From NCBI RefSeq assembly GCF_023074055.1, contig NZ_JADPKR010000111.1, positions 40,588-104,587 of the forward strand: a DNA stretch of 64,000 bases. Reading direction: 5' to 3'. The position numbers were made by a program, and so were the translations under genes. The notes below the pieces were generated by a model. It saw only the letters and a list, made by a program, of their open reading frames with translations. It did no database searches and was not told the DNA's origin. Origin of the DNA: Bradyrhizobium sp. 141. Its GTDB lineage: Bacteria; Pseudomonadota; Alphaproteobacteria; Rhizobiales; Xanthobacteraceae. Positions 50,141 to 59,748 of the stretch are shown piece by piece. Position 1 is the stretch's first letter, and the number at the start of each line of letters is the position of its first letter.

Positions 50141-50919
50141 CTTGCGTCTCCAGACGTCAGCGAGGCGAAGGCGCCCGCCTCGAACAGGCCGGCGATGTTG
50201 GTGGCGAGATCGAAGTCGGGTGCGTCTTCCAGCGCCGCTGCGGTAGCCTCTGCCAGCATGCATCCTGACATCAGGCAGGTCAGGAAGACCGCGCCGCCCG
50301 GCGGTAACAGTTGCACTGCGACGTCGACGTCCGGCCGCGTTATCAGGGCATCTTCCGGTCCCGATGCGTCGATGGTGCCGGCAGAGTCTGCGCCCCGGTT
50401 GGCTGCAAAGATCGTCACCGCCGCGAAGGACGATCGCACCACGCGCGTCGCTGGATGCAACGTGAAGACGAGGCTGGCCAGACGATCCGGCGTTATCGTG
50501 GCAAGAGCGGACGGCAATAGAGGCGTGCTGTCGGCAGCGTGATAGGCGTCAAGCCACGCCCGCTCAATCCGTGCGACGTCGGCGAGCCAGGGCAGCGATT
50601 GAGCATGTTCATAGCCTTCAATGAAGGCCGGAAAATCGCGGCCGTAGTCGAACAGTAGCGGGGACGTCGGCGGAGTTTCGCGGACATGGAAACGCGCCAC
50701 GGCTCGGAAAAAATCTGCCCCCGTCAGACGCCGCACTGCCGGGTAGATCGAAGCGAGCGCGTCGATCAGGCTCACCGTGACGTTGTTGCGATAGACGTTG
50801 TAGCACTTGACTGCCGATTTGCCGCACGGCCCGGTCACGATGCTGGGAACCTGGTCGACAGGATCGAGCAAGGCCGGAGCGAACGCTGCCGCGTAGGAGG
50901 TGTGCAGTTCAGGCTGCAT
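50137..50919 (-). CDS. bufC: BufC-like DUF2063 partner protein
   Basis: This 260-residue protein starts with the DUF2063 DNA-binding-like domain: YAAAFAPALLDP (about residues 8-19), YNVYRNNVTVSLIDALASIY, then FHVRETPPTSPLLFDYGRDF. The C-terminal half is the second domain of the BufC family. It is the partner of the multinuclear-iron enzyme encoded upstream and helps to recruit the precursor peptide. The ATG at 50919 has GGGAGG upstream and overlaps the bufB 3' end. Confidence 0.83.
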   Translation of the reverse strand: MQPELHTSYAAAFAPALLDPVDQVPSIVTGPCGKSAVKCYNVYRNNVTVSLIDALASIYPAVRRLTGADFFRAVARFHVRETPPTSPLLFDYGRDFPAFIEGYEHAQSLPWLADVARIERAWLDAYHAADSTPLLPSALATITPDRLASLVFTLHPATRVVRSSFAAVTIFAANRGADSAGTIDASGPEDALITRPDVDVAVQLLPPGGAVFLTCLMSGCMLAEATAAALEDAPDFDLATNIAGLFEAGAFASLTSGDAR

Positions 50920-51814
50920 GACGAATCCTCCCGACATGACGATCCAGGATCGCCTGTGCGGCGGCCGCCTCGGCCTTCAGGACCAGCCAATCCGGAATGT
51001 TGCTGTCCCATTCAATCAGCGTCGGAACGGGGCCACGGCGTGCGATCACGATCTCGAACAGCTTCCACACCGCGTCCGCGACCGGACCGTCATGGCTGTC
51101 GATCAGCAACCGCTCGCCTTCGTCGTCGCTCTGCGCGGTGTGGCCGGCGAGGTGAATTTCGCCGACGCGCGCCAAAGGGAAGTCGGCGAGATATTGTAAC
51201 GCGGAGAAACAGTGGTTGGCCGCGGAGACGAAGACGTTGTTGACGTCGAGCAACAGGCCGCAGCCGGTACGCTCGGCGACGGTGCGGATGAAATCGGTTT
51301 CGCACATTGTCGAGTTGCGAAATGCCACATACGTCGAAGGGTTTTCCAGCATGATGGGCCGCCGGATCGCGTCCTGCACCTCGTCGATGTGGTCGCAGAC
51401 GCGAGCGAGCGTCGCCTTGTTATAGGGCAACGGCAGGAGATCGTTGAAGAAGCTGGTCTCGTGTGTCGACCATGCCAGATGCTCGGACACCAGAGCCGGC
51501 TGGTAGCGCGCGACGAGGCCGCGGAAACGCGCCAGATGCGCGCGGTCGAGCGGGGCAGGTCCCCCGATCGACATTCAGACGCCGTGCAGCGAGAGCGGAT
51601 GATCGCGGCGCAACCGTTCCAGCATCCGATGGGGCGGTCCGCCCGCGCCCATGTAGTTCTCGGCATGGACCTCAAAGAAACCACGCCGCGGACCTTCGTC
51701 AAGAATTGCGGTGAGGTGCTCGGGCTTGAAGCTGGTCCCGGCGATGCCGCCGACGGGAAGCGGAAAGCGGAGGGGAATGGCCGCAGACGTCCGGGGCCTG
51801 ATCGTTGCGTCCAT
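50909..51814 (-). pseudogene. bufB: BufB-like DUF692 multinuclear non-heme iron oxidase (MNIO) with an in-frame TGA
   Basis: This DUF692/MNIO enzyme modifies cysteines of the bufferin peptide. The frame from the ATG at 51814 (GGAGGAG upstream) reads GFFEVHAENYMGAGGPP (metal-site Glu/His/Asn). It then meets a TGA at 51575-51577 between LSLHGV and MSIGGPAPLDRAHL; relatives have Gly there (GGA to TGA). After this the frame is intact: LVSEHLAWSTH, IMLENPSTYV, GLLLDVNNVFVSAANH, EIHLAGHTAQ and DSHDGPVADAVW. Without readthrough only 79 residues are made. An internal ATG directly after the TGA could give a 221-residue product that lacks the first metal ligands. Confidence 0.82.
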
Positions 51815-51855
51815 GTCGCTCCTCCGCGCTTGTTTGCCTTGATGCTGCGTTTGCC

Positions 51856-52161
51856 TCAAACCGGCTTGAGCGAGCCTTTCTTGCCACCGGGCAGCTCGAT
51901 GCTGGCGCAAGTGCCACCCTGCACGAACTTCCATGCGTTACCCTGGAAATCGACGGTCGAAGTACCCTGGCAGGTCGTTCCTGGTCCGGCGGCGCAGTCA
52001 TTCTGGCCCTTCAGCGCGACGCCGAAGCACTTTTCCTTCTTGGCCGCGATGGCGGCATCGGCCTCGGCCTTGGTCAGCGGAGCGGCGGTAGCGAGGGTCG
52101 CGAGCGCGGTTGAGATGGCGCCGGCGAGTACGAGCGAGCTGATGGTGGTCTTGGCAGACAT
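51856..52161 (-). CDS. bufA: BufA1-type bufferin precursor (DUF2282)
   Basis: This 101-residue exported protein has a signal peptide (ISSLVLAGAISTALATLATA, cut near residue 27). The mature part carries four Cys: KEKCFGVALKGQNDCAAGPG, TTCQGT and QGGTC. This is the layout of DUF2282 bufferins, in which an MNIO enzyme (BufB with BufC) turns cysteines into 5-thiooxazoles that bind copper in the periplasm. The ATG at 52161 has AGAGGAGAG upstream. It heads the bufABC-doxX operon. I rely on published bufferin work as I remember it. Confidence 0.87.
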   Translation of the reverse strand: MSAKTTISSLVLAGAISTALATLATAAPLTKAEADAAIAAKKEKCFGVALKGQNDCAAGPGTTCQGTSTVDFQGNAWKFVQGGTCASIELPGGKKGSLKPV

Positions 52162-52458
52162 GAGATCTCTCCTCTGGGGTGGGGCAAATGGGCCCATTGT
52201 CTCATTCGTCCTCGCCGCAGCCGCCGTTACCGGAAAAACCGCTCACGAGTTGGTGAGACCGCTGGGTGACGCGCACGACGTCGTGCGCTTGGCGGCGAAT
52301 TAGGGGCGGGCGGGGGGATTACTCCAATGCCTACTCTCTATGGAGACGTTAGCCGGCGGGCATTGGCCGGGACTGCGGGCATTTGCGACATGTAACGAAC
52401 GGCTGTGGGCCTGCGAAGAAGGTTACCAGTCGGCCTCACGAACCCGTCGGATCAAGCC

Positions 52459-54549
52459 ATGAACGCCAGCCCCGGACGCGTGACATCAGGCCCGGCACCG
52501 CGGCGGCTGACGGTCAGCATCCGTCTCGCCGTATCGGCGCTGGTCCTGACTGCGATCCTTTTGACCGCGGCTTTGTCCAGCCTTCTGTGGTGGCGCACGG
52601 CAGAGGCAACCAGCCGGCAGCTCGCCTCGACCATCAATGAGCAGATCGTCGCCGCTGTCCGGAAGGAAGTCGGCGCGATCGTCGACGAAGCACGCGCAGC
52701 GCACACCGCGATCCGCACACTATTTCTGCAGAACGTGCTCGATACCCGCGAAGCCGACAAGCGCGAATTCGTATTCCTGTCGCAACTGCAATCGCAGGCG
52801 ACGATTTCCTGGGTCGCGTTCGGATGGCCCGACGGCGCGTTCTTTGCGGCCCACAAGCTCGGCGACGGCCGCCTCGAGATGATGGAAATCTCGCTTACCG
52901 ACCATGCCGGGCAGCGCCGGGTCGACGAGTATGATGTAGTGCCCGGCGACATCGAATTCGCTAACCGCCGTTTCGAGCCGACCGATTTCCGCGTTGCTGA
53001 TCGCACCTGGTTCAAGACCGGCCTCAAAGCCGAAGAGCCCGAATGGTTCAAGGTCACGGATCATCCGACCGGGGAACGCCCGTCGATCGCCTTTGCGGGT
53101 CCGATCGACGTCTATCAGGAGCGCCAGGGGGTCCTGGCTATCATGATCGAATACACCCGTCTTGCACGCTTCCTTGCACAGCTCGAGGTCGGACGAACCG
53201 GAACTGCCTTCATCTTCGACGGAAGCGGGGAGCTCGTCGCCGCACCCGACAAGGAGGCCGATGAACTACATGCCGCGCGCGGCGAGCAGAAATTGTTGCC
53301 ATTGGCGCAGACGGCGCTGGCCAAAGCCGGTGCCGACAAGGACGCTTGGCGCAGCCGGCTCACTTCCGGCGGCGAGGCCTATGAGGTTGCGCTCACGCCG
53401 CTGCCGTTTCCCGGCTGGCGGCTTGCAACCGTCATTCCCGAGGCTGAGTTTCTAGGCCCGGTCGAGACCACGCTGCGACGCCTGATCCTGGGCCTCGCCG
53501 TTGGTGCGGTGCTCGCGGCTTTGGCCTCGGCCTTGCTCGCGCGTACCGTGATCGCAGCACCGCTGTCCCGCGTCGTCGGCGAGATCCGTCATGTCGAAAC
53601 TTTTGCGCTGGAGCTGGTGCGCCGCCATCCCTCGCGGCTTAAGGAGATCGCGAGCCTGTCGGGCGCGATCGCCGAGATGGCCGCCGGCCTTTCGGCCTTC
53701 CGAAAATTCATCCCGGCTGACCTCGTCCGCGCGCTTCTGCGTCAGGGCGTGGAGGCAAAACCCGGGGGAGCCGTTCAGGAGCTAAGCGTGATGTTCATCG
53801 ACATCGCCGGCTTCACCGGTCTCTCCGAACGCATGGGTGATCGCGTCGTACCGCTCCTGTCGCGCTATCTGGACGTCGCTTCGGAAGTCATCGTCGCTAA
53901 CGGCGGCACCATCGATAAGTTCATCGGCGATGCGGTCATGGCGTTTTGGGGAGCACCACAACCTCAAACGGATCATGCGCTGTTATGTTGCCGTGCGGCG
54001 CTCGCCTGCTGCAAGGCCATCGAGGAGTCCGGCCTCTCCGACGATCTCGGCCGCCCTCTCCATATCCGGATCGGCATCAATTCCGGCCAAATGCTGGTCG
54101 GCAATATCGGCTCGGAACTGCGCTTGAACTACACCGTAATCGGCGACGCCGTGAATGTCGCGAGCCGCCTTGAAAGCGCCAACAAGATCTATGGGACGCA
54201 GGTCCTTATCGGTGAAGAGACCTACCACTTGGCGCGGGGCACGATCATCACCCGTGAGGTTGACCGGATCGCAGTCTATGGACGGGAAGAGGGGCTTTCG
54301 ACATACGAACTGATCGATCTTGCCGAGAAGCATGACGCAAGGCACTGCCCGTCTTGGGTAGTGCGCTATGAGCAAGGGCTTGCGAAATATCGAGATCGGG
54401 ACCCGATCGGCGCCATAGTTGAGTTCGAGGCTGTGCTGCGAGAGCGGCCACAAGATCAGCCGGCCAACGTGCTACTAGAGCGCTGCCGGGAGTTGCAAGG
54501 TCAAACACCCAACGAGTGGCGCCCCGTTGCAGTCTTGAAGTCAAAATAG
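52459..54549 (+). CDS. Class III adenylate/guanylate cyclase with periplasmic sensor domain
   Basis: This 696-residue protein has TM1 near residues 24-44 (VSALVLTAILLTAALSSLLW), a periplasmic Cache-like domain to about residue 335, and TM2 near 340-365 (LILGLAVGAVLAALASALLA). A short HAMP-like linker follows, then a class III cyclase domain at about 435-610. Catalytic parts are SVMFIDIAGFTGLSERMGD (first metal Asp), GTIDKFIGDAVMAFWGAP (second Asp) and NYTVIGDAVNVASRLE (transition-state region). The last 80 residues resemble a short TPR-like tail (YEQGLAKYRDRDPIGAIVEF). It is single and transcribed away from bufA. The 297-bp gap before it holds nothing that I recognise. Confidence 0.88.
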   Translation: MNASPGRVTSGPAPRRLTVSIRLAVSALVLTAILLTAALSSLLWWRTAEATSRQLASTINEQIVAAVRKEVGAIVDEARAAHTAIRTLFLQNVLDTREADKREFVFLSQLQSQATISWVAFGWPDGAFFAAHKLGDGRLEMMEISLTDHAGQRRVDEYDVVPGDIEFANRRFEPTDFRVADRTWFKTGLKAEEPEWFKVTDHPTGERPSIAFAGPIDVYQERQGVLAIMIEYTRLARFLAQLEVGRTGTAFIFDGSGELVAAPDKEADELHAARGEQKLLPLAQTALAKAGADKDAWRSRLTSGGEAYEVALTPLPFPGWRLATVIPEAEFLGPVETTLRRLILGLAVGAVLAALASALLARTVIAAPLSRVVGEIRHVETFALELVRRHPSRLKEIASLSGAIAEMAAGLSAFRKFIPADLVRALLRQGVEAKPGGAVQELSVMFIDIAGFTGLSERMGDRVVPLLSRYLDVASEVIVANGGTIDKFIGDAVMAFWGAPQPQTDHALLCCRAALACCKAIEESGLSDDLGRPLHIRIGINSGQMLVGNIGSELRLNYTVIGDAVNVASRLESANKIYGTQVLIGEETYHLARGTIITREVDRIAVYGREEGLSTYELIDLAEKHDARHCPSWVVRYEQGLAKYRDRDPIGAIVEFEAVLRERPQDQPANVLLERCRELQGQTPNEWRPVAVLKSK

Positions 54550-54596
54550 TGCTAACGGCGCTCTCGAGATGAAGTGTGCAAGTTGGGTTAGGAGCG

Positions 54597-56010
54597 CTAG
54601 GACTGGATCGATTCTTTGTCTCCGATTTGTTCAATGAGCCGAGCCTCAGATTGACCTTTACTCAATTTGCGCAACCGTTCGCCTCCCTGCTTGTCAGCGG
54701 AAGTGACGTTCTGGATCGCGCGCCGGTACGCGCCTCTCCCGAGCCAACCCTGCAGCGCATGATTTCGGGCGATGGATGTGCTCAACGCGGCAAATACCGC
54801 GCTGCTGATCGCCTGCTGCTGGCTGCGCAGATGATCTTCGAGAAGCTTGTGCCGCGTAATGTAGCCCGCGTTTACCCCGGGAATGGCGTGGTTCATCAAG
54901 AGCTTGGCGTCGACTTCGGATACGCCGGCTGCGGTTGCGAGCGTACGGAAGGTCTGACGGAGGTCGTTGCCCCACTTCGATAGCATTTCCCGGTCCTCTT
55001 TTGTTTCCGCCAAATGCCCCGACGCGCTGTCGGCAGGAAACACCCACTCTTGTGCTTGGAGGATACATGTGCCGACCAAATCGGATTGCGCGGACGAGGC
55101 AAAGGATCATCTGTCGCGACAACGGAATATCGAAGGCCTTCTTCTTGCCACCCTTCGGTTTCGCGATGTGCAGCGTGCGGCGCCGAAAGTCGATGTGTTC
55201 CGGCTTGGCCTCCTGGAGAGCAGTAGGCCTCGAACCGCATAGGAGAGTGAAGAGGTGGAACTCTCTGCGGATCGGATTGTCGAAAGCGGCGAGCTGCGCA
55301 AACCAGCCCTTCAAGTCAGCCGATCCCATGCCGGTATTGCGGCGCTCCTCGACATTCCAGTCGATCGCATCGGCTGGATTATCTGACGGCAGGGACCTAT
55401 TCGTCTTCCGAGCATGATTGTAGATGGCCCGCAGGGTCCGCATGCTGCCATTGGCCATGTACGGACCGTTCTCCCTTGTGACTTCATCGTGCTTCTTGGC
55501 CACCCGAGCCGGGTCGGTTGCGAGCTCATCGAGGGTGGCGTCGAGCCATTCCGCAAAAATTCGTTCGATGTGATCACGATAGCCCTCGATGGTCGTTTCA
55601 CTGCGGTTCTTCCGGATCAGATGCGCCTCGAGGTAACGTTCCCAGGCCTGCCTGAGAGTGATGCTCGCGACTGTTCCACCAGTTGTCATCGCCGGAACGG
55701 CATGCACTCTTTCGGCTTGTTTCTCGTCCTTCGGGTGCCGTCCCCGGCTGATCTGGGCCAAATACTCCTTGGCGGTGGCGCGCGCAGCTCGGGTCGACAT
55801 CTCGCCGGCGTCGCCGATGGAAACCCTAATGGATGAAGCCCGCTTGCCGCCCCGCCTGAGGTCCCCTTGGACGGTAAAAGTCCTCCTTCGCTTTCCAATG
55901 ACTACGAAAAAGCCCTTCAATTCTGTATCACGCGCTAGGTACCAGCCTTCCTTCGGAGCGGGCAGTTGAGCGATTACCTTGTCAGTGAGAGAAATTCGAA
56001 TATCGGTCAT
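54597..56010 (-). pseudogene. Tyrosine recombinase / integrase B, frameshifted
   Basis: This is a close paralogue of integrase A. The first 312 residues or so are collinear with it, including LLCGSRPTALQEAKPEHID. Near 55060 two bases are missing relative to copy A (GCTTGGAGGATACAT against GCTTGCACAGGGTACAT). The catalytic end, with NDLRQTFRTLATAAG and NHAIPGVNAGYITRH, then lies in a different frame and ends at 54597. The Tyr and second Arg are lost from the main product. It lies 176 nt from the right tRNA-Lys repeat. Confidence 0.85.
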
Positions 56011-56185
56011 GACGAGAGTCCACGGCCGCCAAAACGGTTTTCAAACGGTGTTGGCGGATTGAGCAGTTGGAAGGTTTGAGTTCGACGGAGCGCGAAACTA
56101 TGCGAGGAAAACCCACAAACAAAGGGGCTTCCGAAGACTCGTCGTAGCGCGGCGTGCGTTTGGAAATTGCAGCGAAGGGATGATC

Positions 56186-56235
56186 TTGAACTCTTAATCA
56201 GCGGGTCCCAGGTTCGAGCCCTGGTGCGCCCACCA
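56186..56235 (+). repeat. Attachment site: displaced 3' end of tRNA-Lys(CTT), right copy
   Basis: Identical over 50 bp to 38053-38102, again without the 5' half of the tRNA. Similarity continues more weakly for about 45 bp beyond the CCA (ATCAATGCCTTAGC in both). Confidence 0.85.
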
Positions 56236-56637
56236 AATCAATGCCTTAGCCAGAGAAATCGTTTGAGCATCTGATTTTCAAGCGGTGATTTTGCTGTGGC
56301 GGAACCTCGCTGCAAAGTTGCTGTCAAGACGGCTCGCGGGTGCCGCAACCGGCGAATGCGATTTTCTCCAATGATGGATTGGAGCGAGAGTTCAAATTCT
56401 TCAATTGGATAGAAGGCGGCGTGTGCACAACGTGTGCATCGGGAGATCAAACGAAATCTCAGCACAGGTGACGTGAGCAGGCCCGTGGCGCATGGCACGA
56501 TCTGAGTTTCGGAGGGCAGGAGGCGGGACAATGCTTGCGGGCGGTGGTCATCTGTTCGGCGCGGAATGATCAGTTATCGAGGATTTGACTCCCGCGATTG
56601 CGCAGTCGCCGCAAGTGGGGTAGCCGCGCGTCGGCCC
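56236..56637. other. Junction between the island end and lipA
   Basis: 400 bp with no gene seen; it follows the right attachment repeat. Confidence 0.5.
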
Positions 56638-57606
56638 TTAGTCGCGCCTGCGCGCGCGCAGTTTGCGGAAATGATCGCCGGCGTGATGGGAAGAGCGCGT
56701 CAACGGCGAGGCAGATACGAGCAAAAAGCCCTTGGCATAGGCGGTCTTCTCATAGGCATCGAATTCGTCGGGCGTCACAAAGCTGACCACGGGGTGATGC
56801 TTTCGCGTGGGTTGCAGATACTGGCCGATGGTCAGGAAGTCGACGTCTGCGGAGCGCAAATCGTCCATCAATTGCAGCACCTCGTTCCTGATCTCACCGA
56901 GGCCAACCATGATGCCGGACTTGGTGAAGATCTGCGGATCGAGCTCCTTCACGCGTTGCAGCAGTCGGACCGAGTGGAAGTAGCGCGCTCCAGGGCGCAC
57001 CGCCAGATATCTTGACGGGACCGTTTCCAGATTGTGATTAAACACGTCCGGCTTCGCCGCCACGACCGTCTTGAGCGCGCCGTGCTTGCGCAGAAAATCC
57101 GGCGTCAGGATCTCGATCGACGTCGCCGGGCTCGCCGCGCGGATCGCGGCGATGGTCGCAGCGAAGTGTGCCGCCCCGCCATCGGCAAGATCGTCGCGAT
57201 CGACCGACGTGACGACGACGTGCTCGAGCCCAAGCTTGGCAACGGCTTCGGCGACCTTGGCGGGTTCATCGGCCTCGAGCGGGCCGGGCAGGCCGGTGCG
57301 CACATTGCAGAACGCGCAGGCGCGCGTGCAAGTATCGCCCATGATCATGAAGGTCGCATGCTTCTTCGACCAGCACTCGCCGATATTGGGGCAGGACGCT
57401 TCCTCGCACACGGTGACGAGCTTGTTCTCGCGCACGATGCGTCTGGTCTCGGCCCAGGCGTCTGAACCCGGCGCCTTCACGCGGATCCACGCCGGCTTGC
57501 TCTGCAGGGGCGTCTCCGGGCGGTTCACCTTCTCGGGATGGCGTGGCGCGTCCGGTCGCAGCTTCGCGCGCGGGTCCTTGTTGAGGAGATCGAGTACGAC
57601 GGTCAT
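56638..57606 (-). CDS. lipA: Lipoyl synthase
   Basis: This 322-residue radical-SAM enzyme inserts two sulfurs into octanoyl groups to make lipoyl cofactor. The auxiliary cluster motif CEEASCPNIGECW is near residues 67-79. The radical-SAM motif CTRACAFCNV is near 94-103. GYLQP-type ends are seen as IGQYLQPTRKHHPV and the final VASSPLTRSSYHA-like VSASPLTRSSHHA. The start at 57606 has GAGG 8 nt upstream; an ATG 14 codons earlier exists. It is divergent from aceE, so it likely served the pyruvate dehydrogenase complex. Confidence 0.92.
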   Translation of the reverse strand: MTVVLDLLNKDPRAKLRPDAPRHPEKVNRPETPLQSKPAWIRVKAPGSDAWAETRRIVRENKLVTVCEEASCPNIGECWSKKHATFMIMGDTCTRACAFCNVRTGLPGPLEADEPAKVAEAVAKLGLEHVVVTSVDRDDLADGGAAHFAATIAAIRAASPATSIEILTPDFLRKHGALKTVVAAKPDVFNHNLETVPSRYLAVRPGARYFHSVRLLQRVKELDPQIFTKSGIMVGLGEIRNEVLQLMDDLRSADVDFLTIGQYLQPTRKHHPVVSFVTPDEFDAYEKTAYAKGFLLVSASPLTRSSHHAGDHFRKLRARRRD

Positions 57607-58170
57607 CTGGGCAACCTCGTGTTGCGCAAGAAGGCGCGGAGTATTCATCGCTGGCGAATTGACGTGCGCGAAAACGCAAAGACTGTCCGGCCGCAGACAT
57701 TCTTTGTTCGTGCCGCGTTAGTCAAATCGTCATGCACCCACGCGCCGGCTGTTGTCCCGCCCCATGGCTCGCGTCCGCTCATACCGGCAACGCCCGCATT
57801 TGTTGGACGGCTCGACGGGTCCGATCTTTCGGGCGGAACCAGCAGCCCGTTTTCCGGAGCTTCAGACGAATGCCGGCCGATCATATCGGCGCGGTCGGGC
57901 GGCTGACCGACAATTCTGAGCAAAATGAAGGGCATGTGCGCGATCGCGAGGCCTCTTCGAGGTCTGGCACGAATGCTGCTTAGACGGCTGCAAAAGAATA
58001 AGCAGATCTGAAACAAGCACGGCGAGGGGAACGTTCAAATGCCAGCCAACACTCCATCTTTAACCTAGAGCGACGGGCATATCGCCTGCGTGGCATCGCG
58101 CGCCTCCACCCCGAGGCGGTGCAATGAACGATGACGCCTGACTTCTGCTTGGCATGCAAGGGAGAGAGTA
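57607..58170. other. Divergent lipA-aceE intergenic region
   Basis: 560 bp without a recognisable gene on either strand. It should contain both promoters, but no clear motif is visible to me. Confidence 0.5.
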
Positions 58171-59532
58171 ATGACAGTCGCGGACGCGCACGATTTGGAT
58201 CCGCAGGAGACCCGGGAGTGGCTCGATGCCCTGTTGGCGATCCGAGGTCACCGCGGCAGCGAGCGCGCCGAATTCGTCGTCAACGCCGTCATTGCCGCCG
58301 CGCGCGGTGGCGGCCTCGCTATTCAGCAGACGCTGACGACGCCCTATTGCAACACGATTCCGCTGGATCAGCAGCCGGCTCTGCCGGGCGATCGCGCCAT
58401 CGAGCACAAGCTGCGGTCCATCATCCGGTGGAATGCTCTCGCCATCGTTCTGCGCGCCAACAAGGAAAGCTCGGAGCTCGGTGGACACATCGCGAGCTTC
58501 CAATCCGCCGCCACGCTCTATGACATCGGCTTCGGGCATTTCTGGCATGCGCCGACGGAAAAACACGGCGGCGATCTGATCTTCGTCCAGGGACACTGTT
58601 CGCCCGGCATCTATGCGCGCGCATTTCTCGAAGGGCGATTGAGCGAGGATCAGCTGCTCGGCTTCCGGCAGGAGACCGGTGGCAAGGGTCTGTCGAGCTA
58701 TCCGCATCCCTGGCTGATGCCCGATTTCTGGCAGTTCCCGACGGTGTCGATGGGGCTGGGACCGCTGATGGCGATCTATCAGGCCCGGTTCCTGAAATAT
58801 CTGGAGAACCACAAGCTGGCTGAGACCGCGAACCGCAAGGTCTGGGCCTTCATGGGTGACGGCGAAACCGACGAGCCGGAGTCGCTCGGCGCGATCTCGC
58901 TGGCCGGCCGCGAGAACCTCGACAATCTGATCTTCGTCATCAACTGCAACCTGCAGCGGCTCGACGGACCGGTGCGCGGCAACGGCAAGATCGTTCAGGA
59001 GCTCGAAAGCGTTTTCCGCGGCGCCGGCTGGAACGTCATCAAGGTGCTGTGGGGATCGGGCTGGGATCGGCTGTTGGCGAACGACAAGAGCGGGTTGCTG
59101 CTGAAGCGCATGGAGGAATGCGTCGACGGCGAGTACCAGGATTTCAAGAGCAAGAGCGGCGCTTATATCCGCGAGCATTTCTTCGGCAAGTACGACGAGC
59201 TGAAGCAACTCGTCGCCGACATGAGCGACGACGAGATCTGGAAACTTGCGCGGGGCGGTCACGATCCGGAGAAGGTGTTCGCGGCCTATACCGCGGCGGT
59301 GAACCACAAGGGACAGCCGACCGTCATTCTGCCCAAGACCGTCAAAGGCTACGGCATGGGCGAGTCCGGCGAAGGCCAGATGATCGCGCATCAGGCCAAG
59401 AAGATGACGCAGGACGCGCTGCGCGGATTCCGCGACCGCTTCCAGGTGCCGGTCAGCGACGATGAGCTGGCCAAGGTGCCCTTCATCCGTCCGGCGGAAG
59501 AGCAATCAGGAGTCTCAGCATGGCAACGCTAA
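58171..59532 (+). pseudogene. aceE: Pyruvate dehydrogenase E1 (AceE, homodimeric type), N-terminal half only
   Basis: This is the first 450 residues of the AceE type of E1, out of about 890. The N-terminal part reads NTIPLDQQPALPGDRAIEHK and IIRWNALAIVLRANKESSEL. GGHIASFQSAATLYDIGFGH follows. The thiamine diphosphate motif is FMGDGETDEPES followed by LDNLIFVINCNLQRLDGPVR. The pyrimidine-binding and C-terminal domains are missing. After KVPFIRPAEEQSG the frame runs straight into the ribosome site of the Gly-Gly gene and ends 13 nt inside it. Deletion of the 3' half joined the two genes. A working E1 cannot be made. Confidence 0.85.
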
Positions 59533-59741
59533 TCGTGATGGATCACAGCGGCGACAGCCGGCACTTCTTCGATAATTCTAGTGCAGACGCCTTGGCAGAA
59601 GCGGAGAGGCTGTTTTCGGAATTTACCGGCAAAGGATACACCGCAACGGTCCGGAAGGGGCCAGGTGAGGTAGTCAAGATCACCTCCTTCGATCCGGCCG
59701 CCGAAGAAACATTGTTCTTCCCGCGCCTTGTTGGCGGGTGA
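59520..59741 (+). CDS. 73-residue protein ending in Gly-Gly, second copy
   Basis: This paralogue of the gene at 26966-27187 has the same length and end (SFDPAAEETLFFPRLVGG). Conserved parts are LIVMDHSGDSRHFF, LAEAERLFSEFTGKGY and GPGE. The ATG has AGGAG 6 nt upstream, and this site is shared with the truncated aceE tail. The companion gene follows. See the first copy for the limits of what can be said about function. Confidence 0.8.
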   Translation: MATLIVMDHSGDSRHFFDNSSADALAEAERLFSEFTGKGYTATVRKGPGEVVKITSFDPAAEETLFFPRLVGG

Positions 59742-59748
59742 TCATCAG

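Larger units (their letters stand above)
38103..56235. mobile_element. 18.1-kb genomic island bounded by two tRNA-Lys 3' repeats
   Basis: The unit between the two 50-bp direct repeats carries metabolic, redox, transport and copper-defence cargo. It ends in an integrase (54597-56010) next to the right repeat. A second, related integrase and repeat stand directly to its left, so two elements are integrated in tandem. There are no conjugation, phage structural or replication genes. With its own integrase frameshifted, the island would depend on integrase A to move. Confidence 0.8.

Noticed and set aside
49350..51577. Pyrrolysine or selenocysteine recoding of the TAG and TGA codons
   Set aside because: The two codons are different, relatives have Gln and Gly there, no SECIS-like hairpin is evident, and neighbouring genes show other lesions, so simple mutation is more likely.
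57645..58016. Minus-strand reading frame between lipA and aceE
   Set aside because: Composition is irregular and no motif is recognised. It lies where the divergent promoters are expected.
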